NCBI GenBank assembly: GCA_026129685.1
Contig: JAHCHO010000005.1
Coordinates: 310,001-374,000, forward strand
From: Fimbriimonadaceae bacterium
GTDB taxonomy: Bacteria > Armatimonadota > Fimbriimonadia > Fimbriimonadales > Fimbriimonadaceae
Reading direction: 5' to 3'
Length of the DNA: 64,000 bases
Made by a program: the position numbers and the translations under genes. Positions 8,269-16,805 of the stretch are shown one piece after another. The notes beneath the pieces are model-generated. The model saw nothing but the letters and a program-made list of their open reading frames with translations. It made no database searches and was not told the DNA's origin. Numbering within the stretch: position 1 is the stretch's first letter; every line of letters starts with the position of its first letter.

Positions 8269-9111
8269 TCAGCGACCCGCCGCCGCGAGCGAAAACGCCC
8301 GAAGGAACCCGATGCACTGGGCGACTTCGGGCATCGAGCCCTCCCAGTCGTACTCGTACTCGATCGAGACGCTGCCCGTGAATCCCTGGCTCCGGAGTTC
8401 CGTCAGGACCGACGGAATGTCGGAGACGCCCGTCCCGAACGGGACGTCGTGTCCGCCGGGGGAGAACTCGTTCAGGTCCTTTAGATGGCTGGCGACGATC
8501 CGACCCTTGAGCACCTTGAGGGCGTCCACCGGCTTGATGCCCGACCGAACCCAGTGGCCGGTGTCGGCGCATGAGCCGATGCGCGCGTCTCGCTTCTCCA
8601 CCACGCTGAGCACGTACTTGGGGTCCCACATGCGATAGGTCGCGTCGTTCGGCCGTCGGGGGTGGTTGTGGAAGCCGACGCGCATGTCGAACTCCTTGAC
8701 CATCGTCTCGATCGTGTCGATCGCGTCGACCGACTCGGTGTTCAAAATCTCGATGCCGACCTTCTTTGCCCAGGCGAAGAGCTTGCGCGCTTCGCTCGGG
8801 TCCGCCGGAATGCCGGTGACCCCGTAGGCGATCGCCCGCAGTCCGTTCTTGGCCAAATGGTCCATCAGTCGTTGGGTGGCGTCGTCCCCCATGCTCGGGC
8901 CGATCTTGATCTCCTCGCCCGCGACCATTCGCTGGTCGGGGAACAACTCGATGAACTTCGCGCCGACCTTCGCCGTCTTCTCGATCGCCTCGAAGGCGGA
9001 GTAGCGGTTGAAGGTCCACGCCTGGACGGAGGCGCGGAACTCGGCCGGCCGAACCGCTTGGGGGACGTTCGAGAGCACGACGGACGCGACGAGGCCAAGA
9101 AGGGGCGTCAT
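8269..9111 (-). CDS. Secreted sugar-phosphate isomerase/epimerase-like TIM-barrel protein
   Basis: A 280-residue protein of the AP-endonuclease-2-like (xylose isomerase-like) TIM-barrel superfamily. ATG 9111 gives a hydrophobic export signal (TPLLGLVASVVLSNVPQA). Core motifs fit the family: VGAKFIELFPD, FDMRVGFHNHP, GSCADTGHWVRSG and SIEYEYDW, which supply the metal-binding His, Asp and Glu residues. Such secreted forms are common in Planctomycetes and Armatimonadota next to Gfo/Idh oxidoreductases and act on unknown sugars. It is divergent from hisS. A TATGCT box at 9119-9124 suggests a leaderless mRNA. Confidence 0.87.
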   Translation of the reverse strand: MTPLLGLVASVVLSNVPQAVRPAEFRASVQAWTFNRYSAFEAIEKTAKVGAKFIELFPDQRMVAGEEIKIGPSMGDDATQRLMDHLAKNGLRAIAYGVTGIPADPSEARKLFAWAKKVGIEILNTESVDAIDTIETMVKEFDMRVGFHNHPRRPNDATYRMWDPKYVLSVVEKRDARIGSCADTGHWVRSGIKPVDALKVLKGRIVASHLKDLNEFSPGGHDVPFGTGVSDIPSVLTELRSQGFTGSVSIEYEYDWEGSMPEVAQCIGFLRAFSLAAAGR

Positions 9112-9118
9112 GCTCCCA

Positions 9119-9124
9119 AGCATA
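9119..9124 (-). promoter_or_regulatory. -10-like box TATGCT, probable leaderless promoter
   Basis: On the minus strand TATGCT ends seven bases before the ATG at 9111. No ribosome site is seen between them. Confidence 0.45.
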
Positions 9125-9174
9125 GCCCGCTCCGGACCACGAGTGCGGACCCGTCCCGGCCCCCGGCGTTGAGG

Positions 9175-9180
9175 CACAAT
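9175..9180 (+). promoter_or_regulatory. -10-like box CACAAT upstream of hisS
   Basis: CACAAT ends eight bases before the hisS ATG at 9189, again too close for a 5' leader with a Shine-Dalgarno. Confidence 0.45.
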
Positions 9181-9188
9181 ACGTTCCT

Positions 9189-10448
9189 ATGCGATTCCAG
9201 AAGCCGCGCGGGACGCACGACGTGCTACCGGGCGAGTCCTACGCTTGGCGGTGGCTCGAATCCACCTTCTTCGAACTCGCGGGCAGGTTCGGCTACCGTG
9301 AGATCCGAACCCCGATGTTCGAGGACGCCGAGCTGTTCGTCCGGACGTCGGGCGAGACGAGCGACGTCGTCTCGAAGGAGATGTACCGCTTCACCGATAA
9401 GGGCGGCCGCGACGTCGCCTTGAAGCCGGAAGGGACCGCCCCCGCCTTGCGCGCCTATCTGGAGCACTCGTTGGGGGCGCAGGGCGGGGTCACGCGCCTC
9501 TGCTACAACACGCCGTTCTTCCGCTACGACCGGCCCCAGAAGGGACGGTTTCGGCAGGCTCACCAGGTCGGCCTCGAATTGGTGGGCAGTTCGTCGCCGC
9601 TCGCGGACGCCGAGGTGATCGAAGTGACGACCCGGTTCTTCGCCGCGCTGGGTTTGGACGACACCCTGGTGAAGCTGAACTCGCTGGGTCGCGATGCGTG
9701 TCGCGACGCCTACCGGGCCGCGATTCTCGAATACGCCGAGCCCTTTCTGCGCGACGCTCCCGAGGACTACCGCGACAAGGTTCGCAAAAACCCTCTGCGG
9801 TTACTGGACAGCAAGGACCCGACCACCCAGGAGGCGCTCGTGGGGTGCCCGTCCGTATTGCAGTTCTTGGAGGACGAGAGTCGGGCTCGCTTCGATCGGC
9901 TCCAAGGACTGCTCCAGGAGGCGGGGATCGCCTTTCGCGTCTCGCCGGAGATCGTGCGCGGGCTCGACTACTACACCGAAACCGTGTTCGAGGTGCACTC
10001 GGAGCGGCTCGGCGCGCAGACCGCGCTGTGCGGCGGTGGCCGTTACGACGATCTCGTCGAGGAACTCGGCGGTTCGCCGACCCCGAGCGTGGGGGTCGGG
10101 ATCGGGATTGAGCGAGCCCTCATGGTCGTCGAGGAACTCGGCTCGCTGCCCGTCGAGGAGGGGCCGCTCGCGTTCGCCGTCGCCGCCGGGCCCGAGACCG
10201 CGACCTTCGTTCGCGCCCTCGCCCGGACGCTCCGCGACGAGGGCATCGCCTGCATGGTGGACGTGGGCGAAAAGTCGCTCAAATCCCAGATGAAGCAGGT
10301 GGATCGAGCGAACGCCCGCTACGCGCTGATCGTGGGCGAATCCGAGGTTGCCGGCGACCGCGTCACCGTGCGCGACCTCGTGTCCGGCACCCAGAGCGAC
10401 GTGTCCCGCGACGAACTCCCCTTCTGGCTCAAGGCGCGGCGTCCATGA
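9189..10448 (+). CDS. hisS: Histidyl-tRNA synthetase
   Basis: This class II aminoacyl-tRNA synthetase charges tRNA-His. It has 419 residues, the usual bacterial length. Visible motifs: RGTHDVLP at the N-terminus, YREIRTPMFEDAELF (motif 1 region), ALKPEGTAPALRAYLE (motif 2 region), RGLDYYTETVFEV (histidine-binding HisA loop, from about residue 257) and SVGVGIGIERALMV (motif 3). The C-terminal anticodon-binding domain covers about residues 325-415. Its ATGA overlap with the next gene indicates coupled translation with a porin-like protein, an odd pairing. Confidence 0.97.
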   Translation: MRFQKPRGTHDVLPGESYAWRWLESTFFELAGRFGYREIRTPMFEDAELFVRTSGETSDVVSKEMYRFTDKGGRDVALKPEGTAPALRAYLEHSLGAQGGVTRLCYNTPFFRYDRPQKGRFRQAHQVGLELVGSSSPLADAEVIEVTTRFFAALGLDDTLVKLNSLGRDACRDAYRAAILEYAEPFLRDAPEDYRDKVRKNPLRLLDSKDPTTQEALVGCPSVLQFLEDESRARFDRLQGLLQEAGIAFRVSPEIVRGLDYYTETVFEVHSERLGAQTALCGGGRYDDLVEELGGSPTPSVGVGIGIERALMVVEELGSLPVEEGPLAFAVAAGPETATFVRALARTLRDEGIACMVDVGEKSLKSQMKQVDRANARYALIVGESEVAGDRVTVRDLVSGTQSDVSRDELPFWLKARRP

Positions 10449-11332
10449 GTCCGGCTCGGCGGTGCCTACCCCTGTTGGGAATCCCCCTCGCATCGGTGGC
10501 CGCGATGGGCCAAGCGCCGGACGTGGTCGTTAAATTGGACGTTCGACTGGTCTACACGAGCGTCAACGGCGGCAACGGCGAAATCCGTTGGTACGATCGG
10601 TTGGGACGCTATTCGACGGTCGGGCTGGCCTTTCGTCTCGAACCGGGACTGCGCGTCGTGATCACCGAAAAACTTCAACGGGTGGCGGGTGCGTCGGACG
10701 ACGAACCGCTCGACGAGTACTACGTTCAGAACGGTACGTCGTGGCGCGTCGGTCGGCAATACGTGCCGTTCGGACGCGAGACCCTCTACCGGGAGTCGTT
10801 GCGGGCGATTCGGTTCGACACCGTCTTCGCGGTCGGCGACTTTCCCTTCATGGTCGCCGCCTGCGACAATGGGCCGCGTCGGACAAGGGGAGCTCTGGCC
10901 CGTGTGCAAGCAGGGCCGTTGGGTCTGAGCGTCGCCGGGGGCGACCACTTCGCGATCGCGCCCACCGCCCTGACGTTGCTGCGTCGACCCGAGGACGCGC
11001 CGGGGCCGGGAGGCGGGTACCGCACCCTGTACGGGGTCGATTTGGCCTTTCCCCGCCGAGACTGGACGCTTTACGGCGAGGCGATTCGCTTCCGCGATGG
11101 GCACACCGCCTCCGATGTGGATCGGGACGCCTTCGACGTCGGCCTTCGATGGGACCACGGAACCGAGCACTACGCGATCCTCGGCTGGACGCAGGACACG
11201 TCGGGCTCGTCGGGCACGTTGCGGCTACAGGGCTCGAGTCCGGTCACGCGCCACGTTTGGATCGAACCGATGATCCGCTTCCGGAACGGGTCTTTCCACG
11301 ATCTGTGCGTCGCGTTGCGCGTCAAACTCTAG
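10445..11332 (+). CDS. Secreted porin-like outer-membrane protein
   Basis: A 295-residue protein with a signal peptide (about residues 1-22, cut after AAMG or AMGQA) followed by beta-strand-rich sequence. Strands alternate with short turns, as in VGLAFRLEPGLRVVITEKLQ and EHYAILGWTQDTSG, and the chain ends VALRVKL, a typical hydrophobic beta-barrel terminus except for the last Leu in place of Phe. No specific family is recognised. The start overlaps hisS by four bases (ATGA). Confidence 0.7.
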   Translation: MSPARRCLPLLGIPLASVAAMGQAPDVVVKLDVRLVYTSVNGGNGEIRWYDRLGRYSTVGLAFRLEPGLRVVITEKLQRVAGASDDEPLDEYYVQNGTSWRVGRQYVPFGRETLYRESLRAIRFDTVFAVGDFPFMVAACDNGPRRTRGALARVQAGPLGLSVAGGDHFAIAPTALTLLRRPEDAPGPGGGYRTLYGVDLAFPRRDWTLYGEAIRFRDGHTASDVDRDAFDVGLRWDHGTEHYAILGWTQDTSGSSGTLRLQGSSPVTRHVWIEPMIRFRNGSFHDLCVALRVKL

Positions 11333-11336
11333 GACC

Positions 11337-12041
11337 ATGCGTCACTTGCCGGCGCTCCTCGGCCTCGGTCTGTTCGTGTTCGGCGCGATCGCCTCGAACG
11401 TTGCCTTGATGTTGCTCGGGGCGACGATCGGCATCGCGGGACTGGCGGCGAGCGCCCTGCTGGGCGTCCGCAAGGAGCGCTCGGCGCGGACGTACGACGA
11501 CCTGAGCGGCGAAGAGCGAACGCTCGTCCGGCCCTTCGTCAACCTGCACCGCGAGATCGAGGCCCTCGTGGACAAGCACGGGGCTTCGCCGGTGGTCAAG
11601 GTGATCGGTCGGGAGGCGCTCGCCGAGTCCGCCACGATCCTCGGCTATGCCACCCGGCTGCTCGAAGCGCGAAGTCAGCTGCGGAAGGCCCTGGCCGGCA
11701 AGGTGGAGGCCAAGCACGAGATCGAGCGGATGCGAGGGCAATTCGAGGGTGAGGCGTCGGAATCCGTCCGGGCCTCGTTCGAGACCGCCATTGCGGCACG
11801 CGAAACCGAGTTGACGCACTATGCGGGGGTCGAAACCGCCCTCGCCCGGATCGAATCGTCGTTGCGTCAAGCCGAGGCGGGCCTGGCCGAACTGCGCACC
11901 CGACTCGCCGTCAGCGCGTCGACCGCCGCCGAGGCCACCGCCACCGAGGGAGGCGATCTGCGGGAGACCCTGGCGAACCTCCGCGCGCTCGGCGCCTCGC
12001 TGGACGAAGCGGACAAGATCACGAACGTGATCGGTCCGTAG
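11337..12041 (+). CDS. Two-TM protein with long coiled coil, unknown function
   Basis: A 234-residue protein. Residues 3-45 form two closely spaced hydrophobic helices (LPALLGLGLFVFGAIASNVA and LLGATIGIAGLAASALLG). The rest is charged, heptad-rich and helical (about 75-210: alleles of ALAGKVEAKHEIERMRGQF and TALARIESSLRQAEAGLAEL), ending in an Ala/Thr-rich stretch and a short helix. No family recognised. It starts five bases after the porin-like gene and probably shares its mRNA. Its TAG directly abuts the stop of the convergent gene at 12042. Confidence 0.7.
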   Translation: MRHLPALLGLGLFVFGAIASNVALMLLGATIGIAGLAASALLGVRKERSARTYDDLSGEERTLVRPFVNLHREIEALVDKHGASPVVKVIGREALAESATILGYATRLLEARSQLRKALAGKVEAKHEIERMRGQFEGEASESVRASFETAIAARETELTHYAGVETALARIESSLRQAEAGLAELRTRLAVSASTAAEATATEGGDLRETLANLRALGASLDEADKITNVIGP

Positions 12042-14879
12042 CTACTTGGCCAGGGCTTCAAGCCTCGCCTTGAGCTCCTGGGTGAGTTCCCCGTACTTCG
12101 CGAAATCGCCCGCGCGGAGGGCCTTGTCCGCGTCTTCCAGCAACTTCGCCGCTTCGCGAACCGCGCTCTTGGGCACGTTTTCGGAACCCGTGTCGGGTGT
12201 CCTTTCGGTCGGCACCGGCGTCGTGTCGCGCACGGGCGGACGCGGCGCGCCGATCAGCTTTGCGAGCGCCTCCTCGTAGCTGTCTCCGACGACCACCTTG
12301 TCGCTGAACGCGAGCACGACCTTCTTCAGTTCGGGAATCGGGGTGATGCCCGCCGAGCGAGACTGAAGGAAGAGCGGCTTGACGTACAAAACGCTCCGAC
12401 CGATCGGGATCACCAGCAGGTTGCCGGGGACGATCTGCGCTTGGTCGTTGTTGAACTGGCGGTTGATGTCCGCGATCTCGCGGTCTTGGTCGAAGATGGA
12501 CTCCATCTGCGCCGGGCCCTGGATGACGGAGCCCTTCGGGAACTTGAACAACACGAGTTGGCCGTAGCGCTCGGGGTCGCAGTGCGCCGCCAGCCAGCCG
12601 CTCATGTTCGGCTTCTCGCGCGGCGTGAAGGGAAGAATGAGAAGGAAGCTCGGCTTGACCTCGCCGGGCAACTGGATGAGCACCCAGTACGCCTTCATCG
12701 CCTCGCCGCCGCCCGTCAGGCCCCGCTCGAAAGGCATCTCCCAGGCGTCCTCGTTGTTGAGGAACTGGCCGGGGTCGGTCACGTGGTACTGAGTCAGCTG
12801 GACGGACTGCAACATGAACAGGTCTTCCGGGTACCGGAAGTGCTTCTCCAGGCCGGCCGGGATCTGGTCCGCCTCGAGCACGAGGTTCGGGTAGACGCGC
12901 CGCCATGCCCTGAGAACCGGTTCGTTCGGGTCGATCGCGTAGGCGTTGACCTCGCCGGAATAGGCGTCGATCGCAACCTTCACCGAGTTGCGGATGTAGT
13001 TCAGCGACCCGGGAGTGGTGGCCGAATACGGAACGGTGCTGGCCGTCGTGTAACCGTCCAGAATCCAGATCAGTTTGCCCCCGAACACGACGACGTAGGG
13101 GTCCCGGTCGAAGCGTAGGAACGGATAGATCAGCGACGCCCGCTCGATCACGTTCCGCCGATAGAGAATCCGTGAGGTCCCGGTGACGTTCGGCGAGATG
13201 AGGAGGTTCTGGTCGCTGAACAACGATCCGTAGGCGAAGCGGGCGAACGGCGCTCCGAGCGGAACGCCCCGGTGGCCCGTCCAGCGGTAGGTCTTCGTCT
13301 CGTTCTCGGAGGGATAGTCGAACTCGAGTTCCTTGGTATCGACGATGGCGTATTCGTCGTCGAGTTCGCCGTACGCGTCGCGAAAGTCGCTGAAGTACAG
13401 CCGCGGCTGGTCGAGCTTCAGACGCTCGGGGCCGCGCGGAGGCAGGTCCTTGACGAGGAAGCGCGGTCGTCCGGAGGTCTCGGCGCCGTTCACGGGCGTC
13501 ATCACGACCCCCATGCCGTGGGTGTACTGCAGGCGCTGGTTCACCCAGTTGCGGGCGTTGCGATCCAGTCCGTTGATCGCCACGTCGCGCGCACCCAGCA
13601 TCACCATCCGGGTCTGGCCGTCGATCTCGTAGCGATCGATGTCCACGTCGTGGAACGTGTAGTAGCGCCGAAGCCCTTGGAGGCCTTCGATGGACTGCTT
13701 GAGCACGTCCGGGTCCCAAAGCCGCATGTTGTCCAGCGTCGGTTTGGCGCTCGCGACCTCCTGCTCCGTCGGTCGGTCCTGCACGGCGAAAGCGCGCACG
13801 TCCATCTTGTCCAACCCGTAGGCGAAGCGGGTCATCGTGATCGCGCGCTGGGCGAAGGGACCTTCGACGTTGAGGTAGTTCGGGCCGACGTACGTCTTCT
13901 GGACGACCATTGGGATCAGTCCCAGTCCGATCGCGTAGGCGACGACGCACAACCCCGCGCCCACCAGGGTCGGTCGGAACGGATCGATCGGCGACGAGAG
14001 TCGGCCCCGCCGGCGGAACGGACGCGCGACGCGGCCGTTCCAGATCGCCACCAGTCCGAGAAGCGCGACGAGGACCACGAAAACCGTCTGCCCGGTGAGA
14101 CGGACGGTCGCCGCGTACCCTGCGCCCGTGAACTGGCCGTTGTCCACCAACCCATAGCCGTACCGGTCCATCCAGAGCTTCCACGCAACCGCGAAGGCCT
14201 CCAAACCGAACAGCGTCGTGAGGTGCCGGATCGCGGAGCGGCCCAGTTCGATCCGCGCGACCGACGCGAGCGCCTGCATCCCCACGTGCAGAAGCGTCGC
14301 GAGGATCAACGCGAACAGAAGGATTCCCTGGACGTAGTTCGCCATCGCGTCTTGCCAGGGCCAGTCGAACACGTAGAAGCCGATGTCCCGCCCGAAAAGC
14401 GGTTCGGTGACGCCGAACGGCTCGCCGTTCATGCTCAGGGCCAAGGCGCGCCAATTGGCGGAGAACGGAAACGCTTGGACCACCCCGACGACCGTGGCGA
14501 TCAGGACGGCCGTCAGGGTCGCGCGCCGCCCGATCCAGTCGAGCACGTTCGCGACGACCCGCTCGCTCAGCCCGTCCGGGGTCGAGCTGAACACCGGCGT
14601 GCTTGAGAGCGCGAGGCGAACGGTATGGAACAGCAGCGCCCAAGCCGGAACGAAGGCGACGAGGAAGACCAGCAATCGGTTGCGCCATGCGATCTGGAAC
14701 ACCTCCGGTTTCTGGGCGTCGTGGAGGAACCAAAGCCAGTCCGTGTACGGGCGCACGCCCGCCGTCACGAGGGCGAACAATCCGAACACGACCAAGATGG
14801 AGACCATCCAGAAGCCCGGCGCTCGCTTGGGACGCTTGGCTCCGATTGGGCGTCCCAGCGGTTCAAACGGTTCGTCCAT
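12042..14879 (-). CDS. UPF0182 family membrane protein
   Basis: A 945-residue integral membrane protein of the UPF0182 (COG1615) family, found in Actinobacteria, Cyanobacteria, Firmicutes and relatives; function is unknown. The first ~330 residues contain several hydrophobic helices (FWMVSILVVFGLFALVTAGV, LLVFLVAFVPAWALLFHTV, LTAVLIATVVGVVQAFPF and others), followed by a large extracytoplasmic domain with family motifs such as YVGPNYLNVEGPFAQRAI, YTHGMGVVMTPVN and YWVLIQLPGE. The last ~70 residues are a Pro/Thr linker plus a charged helix. ATG 14879 fits the family N-terminus; the frame is open further upstream but that part is antisense to the next gene. CACAAT at 14889-14894 suggests a leaderless start. 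Confidence 0.92.
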   Translation of the reverse strand: MDEPFEPLGRPIGAKRPKRAPGFWMVSILVVFGLFALVTAGVRPYTDWLWFLHDAQKPEVFQIAWRNRLLVFLVAFVPAWALLFHTVRLALSSTPVFSSTPDGLSERVVANVLDWIGRRATLTAVLIATVVGVVQAFPFSANWRALALSMNGEPFGVTEPLFGRDIGFYVFDWPWQDAMANYVQGILLFALILATLLHVGMQALASVARIELGRSAIRHLTTLFGLEAFAVAWKLWMDRYGYGLVDNGQFTGAGYAATVRLTGQTVFVVLVALLGLVAIWNGRVARPFRRRGRLSSPIDPFRPTLVGAGLCVVAYAIGLGLIPMVVQKTYVGPNYLNVEGPFAQRAITMTRFAYGLDKMDVRAFAVQDRPTEQEVASAKPTLDNMRLWDPDVLKQSIEGLQGLRRYYTFHDVDIDRYEIDGQTRMVMLGARDVAINGLDRNARNWVNQRLQYTHGMGVVMTPVNGAETSGRPRFLVKDLPPRGPERLKLDQPRLYFSDFRDAYGELDDEYAIVDTKELEFDYPSENETKTYRWTGHRGVPLGAPFARFAYGSLFSDQNLLISPNVTGTSRILYRRNVIERASLIYPFLRFDRDPYVVVFGGKLIWILDGYTTASTVPYSATTPGSLNYIRNSVKVAIDAYSGEVNAYAIDPNEPVLRAWRRVYPNLVLEADQIPAGLEKHFRYPEDLFMLQSVQLTQYHVTDPGQFLNNEDAWEMPFERGLTGGGEAMKAYWVLIQLPGEVKPSFLLILPFTPREKPNMSGWLAAHCDPERYGQLVLFKFPKGSVIQGPAQMESIFDQDREIADINRQFNNDQAQIVPGNLLVIPIGRSVLYVKPLFLQSRSAGITPIPELKKVVLAFSDKVVVGDSYEEALAKLIGAPRPPVRDTTPVPTERTPDTGSENVPKSAVREAAKLLEDADKALRAGDFAKYGELTQELKARLEALAK

Positions 14880-14888
14880 AGTGGGGTC

Positions 14889-14894
14889 ATTGTG
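14889..14894 (-). promoter_or_regulatory. -10-like box CACAAT, probable leaderless promoter
   Basis: On the minus strand CACAAT ends nine bases before the ATG at 14879. Confidence 0.45.
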
Positions 14895-14947
14895 GCCGAT
14901 CCCCGGGCTTCCGGCCCGGTCCGTCACCATCGGGCGGCTCGGTGGCG

Positions 14948-14953
14948 TATAAG
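14948..14953 (+). promoter_or_regulatory. -10-like box TATAAG, probable leaderless promoter
   Basis: TATAAG ends seven bases before the ATG at 14961. Confidence 0.5.
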
Positions 14954-14960
14954 GGTTAGC

Positions 14961-15545
14961 ATGCGACAACTCGCGGTCCTCGGTCTCCTCGTCCTCGGCG
15001 CGATCGCGTTCGGGCAGTCCGCCAAGCCGTCTCCTTCCGCGAGGCCCACCGATCTCCTGACGGAGGGCGAGATGTGGGCCGTCATGAACCAGGTTGAAAT
15101 GGGCGTGTCGAAGGTGCTCGGTGTGCGACGCCAACTGGTCAAGGTGAAGCTCGAGAACAATGGTCGGAATCCGGCAACCCGCGAGGCGGTGATCGCCAAG
15201 CTCGACAAGCTCTTCGAGATGTCGCGACCGGCCTTCAAGTTCACGCCGCAACCGCAACCGGTGGACGCGAGCGTGCTAAAGGGCACGGCCCCAACCCTCG
15301 CGACGCTGAAGAAGCTGATCGCCTGGGGCGCGATGGCCCCCCGGGGACCCCTCGCGACGGGCGGCGCCACCGTGACGCTCGCGGAGTACGGGGACGCGGT
15401 CGGCTACCTGGTCTCCGCCATCGCGAGCCTCACCCACACCCCAAGCTCCGTCTGGAGTCCTTACCTGATGCCCAACGACCCTGCGGCGGACGAGCGATTC
15501 GACAAGAAGCCCAAGACGACCGGGGGCGGTCGTTCGGGCGGTTGA
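14961..15545 (+). CDS. Small secreted protein, S-layer-homology-like fold possible
   Basis: A 194-residue protein with a signal peptide (MRQLAVLGLLVLGAIAFG, then Q). The middle part, PTLATLKKLIAWGAM ... VTLAEYGDAVGYLVSAIASL, has the rhythm of an SLH-type helix pair, but I cannot assign it with confidence. The tail is charged and Gly-rich. No catalytic motif is seen. The gene lies between a divergent UPF0182 gene and the DnaJ-WD40 gene. Confidence 0.65.
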   Translation: MRQLAVLGLLVLGAIAFGQSAKPSPSARPTDLLTEGEMWAVMNQVEMGVSKVLGVRRQLVKVKLENNGRNPATREAVIAKLDKLFEMSRPAFKFTPQPQPVDASVLKGTAPTLATLKKLIAWGAMAPRGPLATGGATVTLAEYGDAVGYLVSAIASLTHTPSSVWSPYLMPNDPAADERFDKKPKTTGGGRSGG

Positions 15546-15606
15546 GACGTCTTTTCCACGCCGTGCGTAGACCCAGGAGGTAGCCACCGGAGTCCCCGCT
15601 TGGCAC

Positions 15607-15612
15607 CATAAT
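15607..15612 (+). promoter_or_regulatory. -10-like box CATAAT upstream of the DnaJ-WD40 gene
   Basis: CATAAT ends seven bases before the TTG start at 15620. A short AGG at 15616-15618 is too close to the start to act as a normal ribosome site. Confidence 0.45.
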
Positions 15613-15619
15613 TCTAGGT

Positions 15620-16777
15620 TTGGCCACGTTTTACGAAATCCTGGGCGTCGAGAAAACGGCGGAACCCACTCAACTGAAGGTTGCCTACCGGCGGCTCGCA
15701 CGTCGCTACCACCCCGACGTGAACCCGGAAGACCCCGACAGCCATGAGCGCATGGCCCGGATCAACGAAGCGTTCACGACGCTCATGGATCCGGTCAGCC
15801 GGATGGAGTACGACGCCACCCTTGGCGCCGGCTTCTTCGATTCGCGAGTCTATGCGCCGCAAGAAGAGACGCCCACGCCGGTGCACGTCCGGCTCAGCCA
15901 CCGGCTGCGTGGGCACCGCACCCCGATCTATGGGGTGTCCTTCGTCCCCGACGCGCCGTTGTTGCTCTCCAGTTCCTTTGACAACGAACTGATCTGGTGG
16001 GACCTCGACGTCCCGGAGATACGCCGACGCCACCGGTTGGAGGGGGGCGTCGTCTCGACGGTTCGCGCCTGTCCCGGCGAGCGCGTGGTCGCCGCCGGTT
16101 CGACCGACGCGATGGTCAGCGTCTGGGAGTTGCGGGGTGAATCCCAGAACGTCTGGCGCGACGCCAACGCCCAGTGGATCGCCTGCCTCGCGATCACCGC
16201 CGACGGACGCGCCGTCGCCCTCGGGTCGGCCCGCAACCAAGTGACCGTCGCCCGTACGGCCGATGGGGTGCCGGTCTTCACGCGCACTCGGCACGAGCAG
16301 TCGGTGACCGCCGTCGCTTGGTCGAACGATGGCCGGTTCCTCGCGACGGGCAGTGCCGACGCGACCGTCAAGCTCTGGCACGGTGCGAACGGCGTCGAAC
16401 TGCACACCTTTCCCCAGATTCGCACGACGGTCACCGCCTTGGCCTTCAGTCCCGATGGCAAGTACCTCGCGGTGGCGGCGGTCGACCTCTCGATTCGCGT
16501 TTTCGACATCGAGGGGCTGAAACTGCACAAGGTGATGTTCGGGCACGAACGGCCCATCGAAACCATGGAGTTCCATCCGAACGGCTGGTTGTTGGCGACG
16601 GGCTCGAGGGACGGCACGATCGGGCTTTGGAACGCCACGAAAGGCATCGAGAACGTACGGATGAACGTCAGCGACCTGCCCATCGCTTGCGTCACTTTCA
16701 GCGGCGACGGCCATCGCTTGGCCGCCTCCGGCCTCGACCGCACCGTGCGGGTGTGGGACCTGACCGTCGGAAGATAG
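15620..16777 (+). CDS. DnaJ domain - WD40 beta-propeller fusion protein
   Basis: A 385-residue cytoplasmic protein. Residues 1-70 are a J-domain (FYEILGVEKTAEPTQLKVAY, with the Hsp70-activating HPD at 31-33). It lacks the Gly/Phe region, zinc centre and C-terminal client domains of DnaJ. From about residue 90 to the end there are seven WD40-type repeats, among them LRGHRTPIYGVSFVPD, SVTAVAWSNDGRFLATGSAD and IACVTFSGDGHRLAASGLD, enough for one complete propeller. The protein probably recruits Hsp70 (DnaK) to clients held by the propeller; the client is unknown. The start is TTG, chosen because it begins the J-domain. J-WD40 fusions are rare. Confidence 0.9.
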   Translation: MATFYEILGVEKTAEPTQLKVAYRRLARRYHPDVNPEDPDSHERMARINEAFTTLMDPVSRMEYDATLGAGFFDSRVYAPQEETPTPVHVRLSHRLRGHRTPIYGVSFVPDAPLLLSSSFDNELIWWDLDVPEIRRRHRLEGGVVSTVRACPGERVVAAGSTDAMVSVWELRGESQNVWRDANAQWIACLAITADGRAVALGSARNQVTVARTADGVPVFTRTRHEQSVTAVAWSNDGRFLATGSADATVKLWHGANGVELHTFPQIRTTVTALAFSPDGKYLAVAAVDLSIRVFDIEGLKLHKVMFGHERPIETMEFHPNGWLLATGSRDGTIGLWNATKGIENVRMNVSDLPIACVTFSGDGHRLAASGLDRTVRVWDLTVGR

Positions 16778-16805
16778 CCGGTCGGCCGACAGGTAATCTC
16801 CGGCC

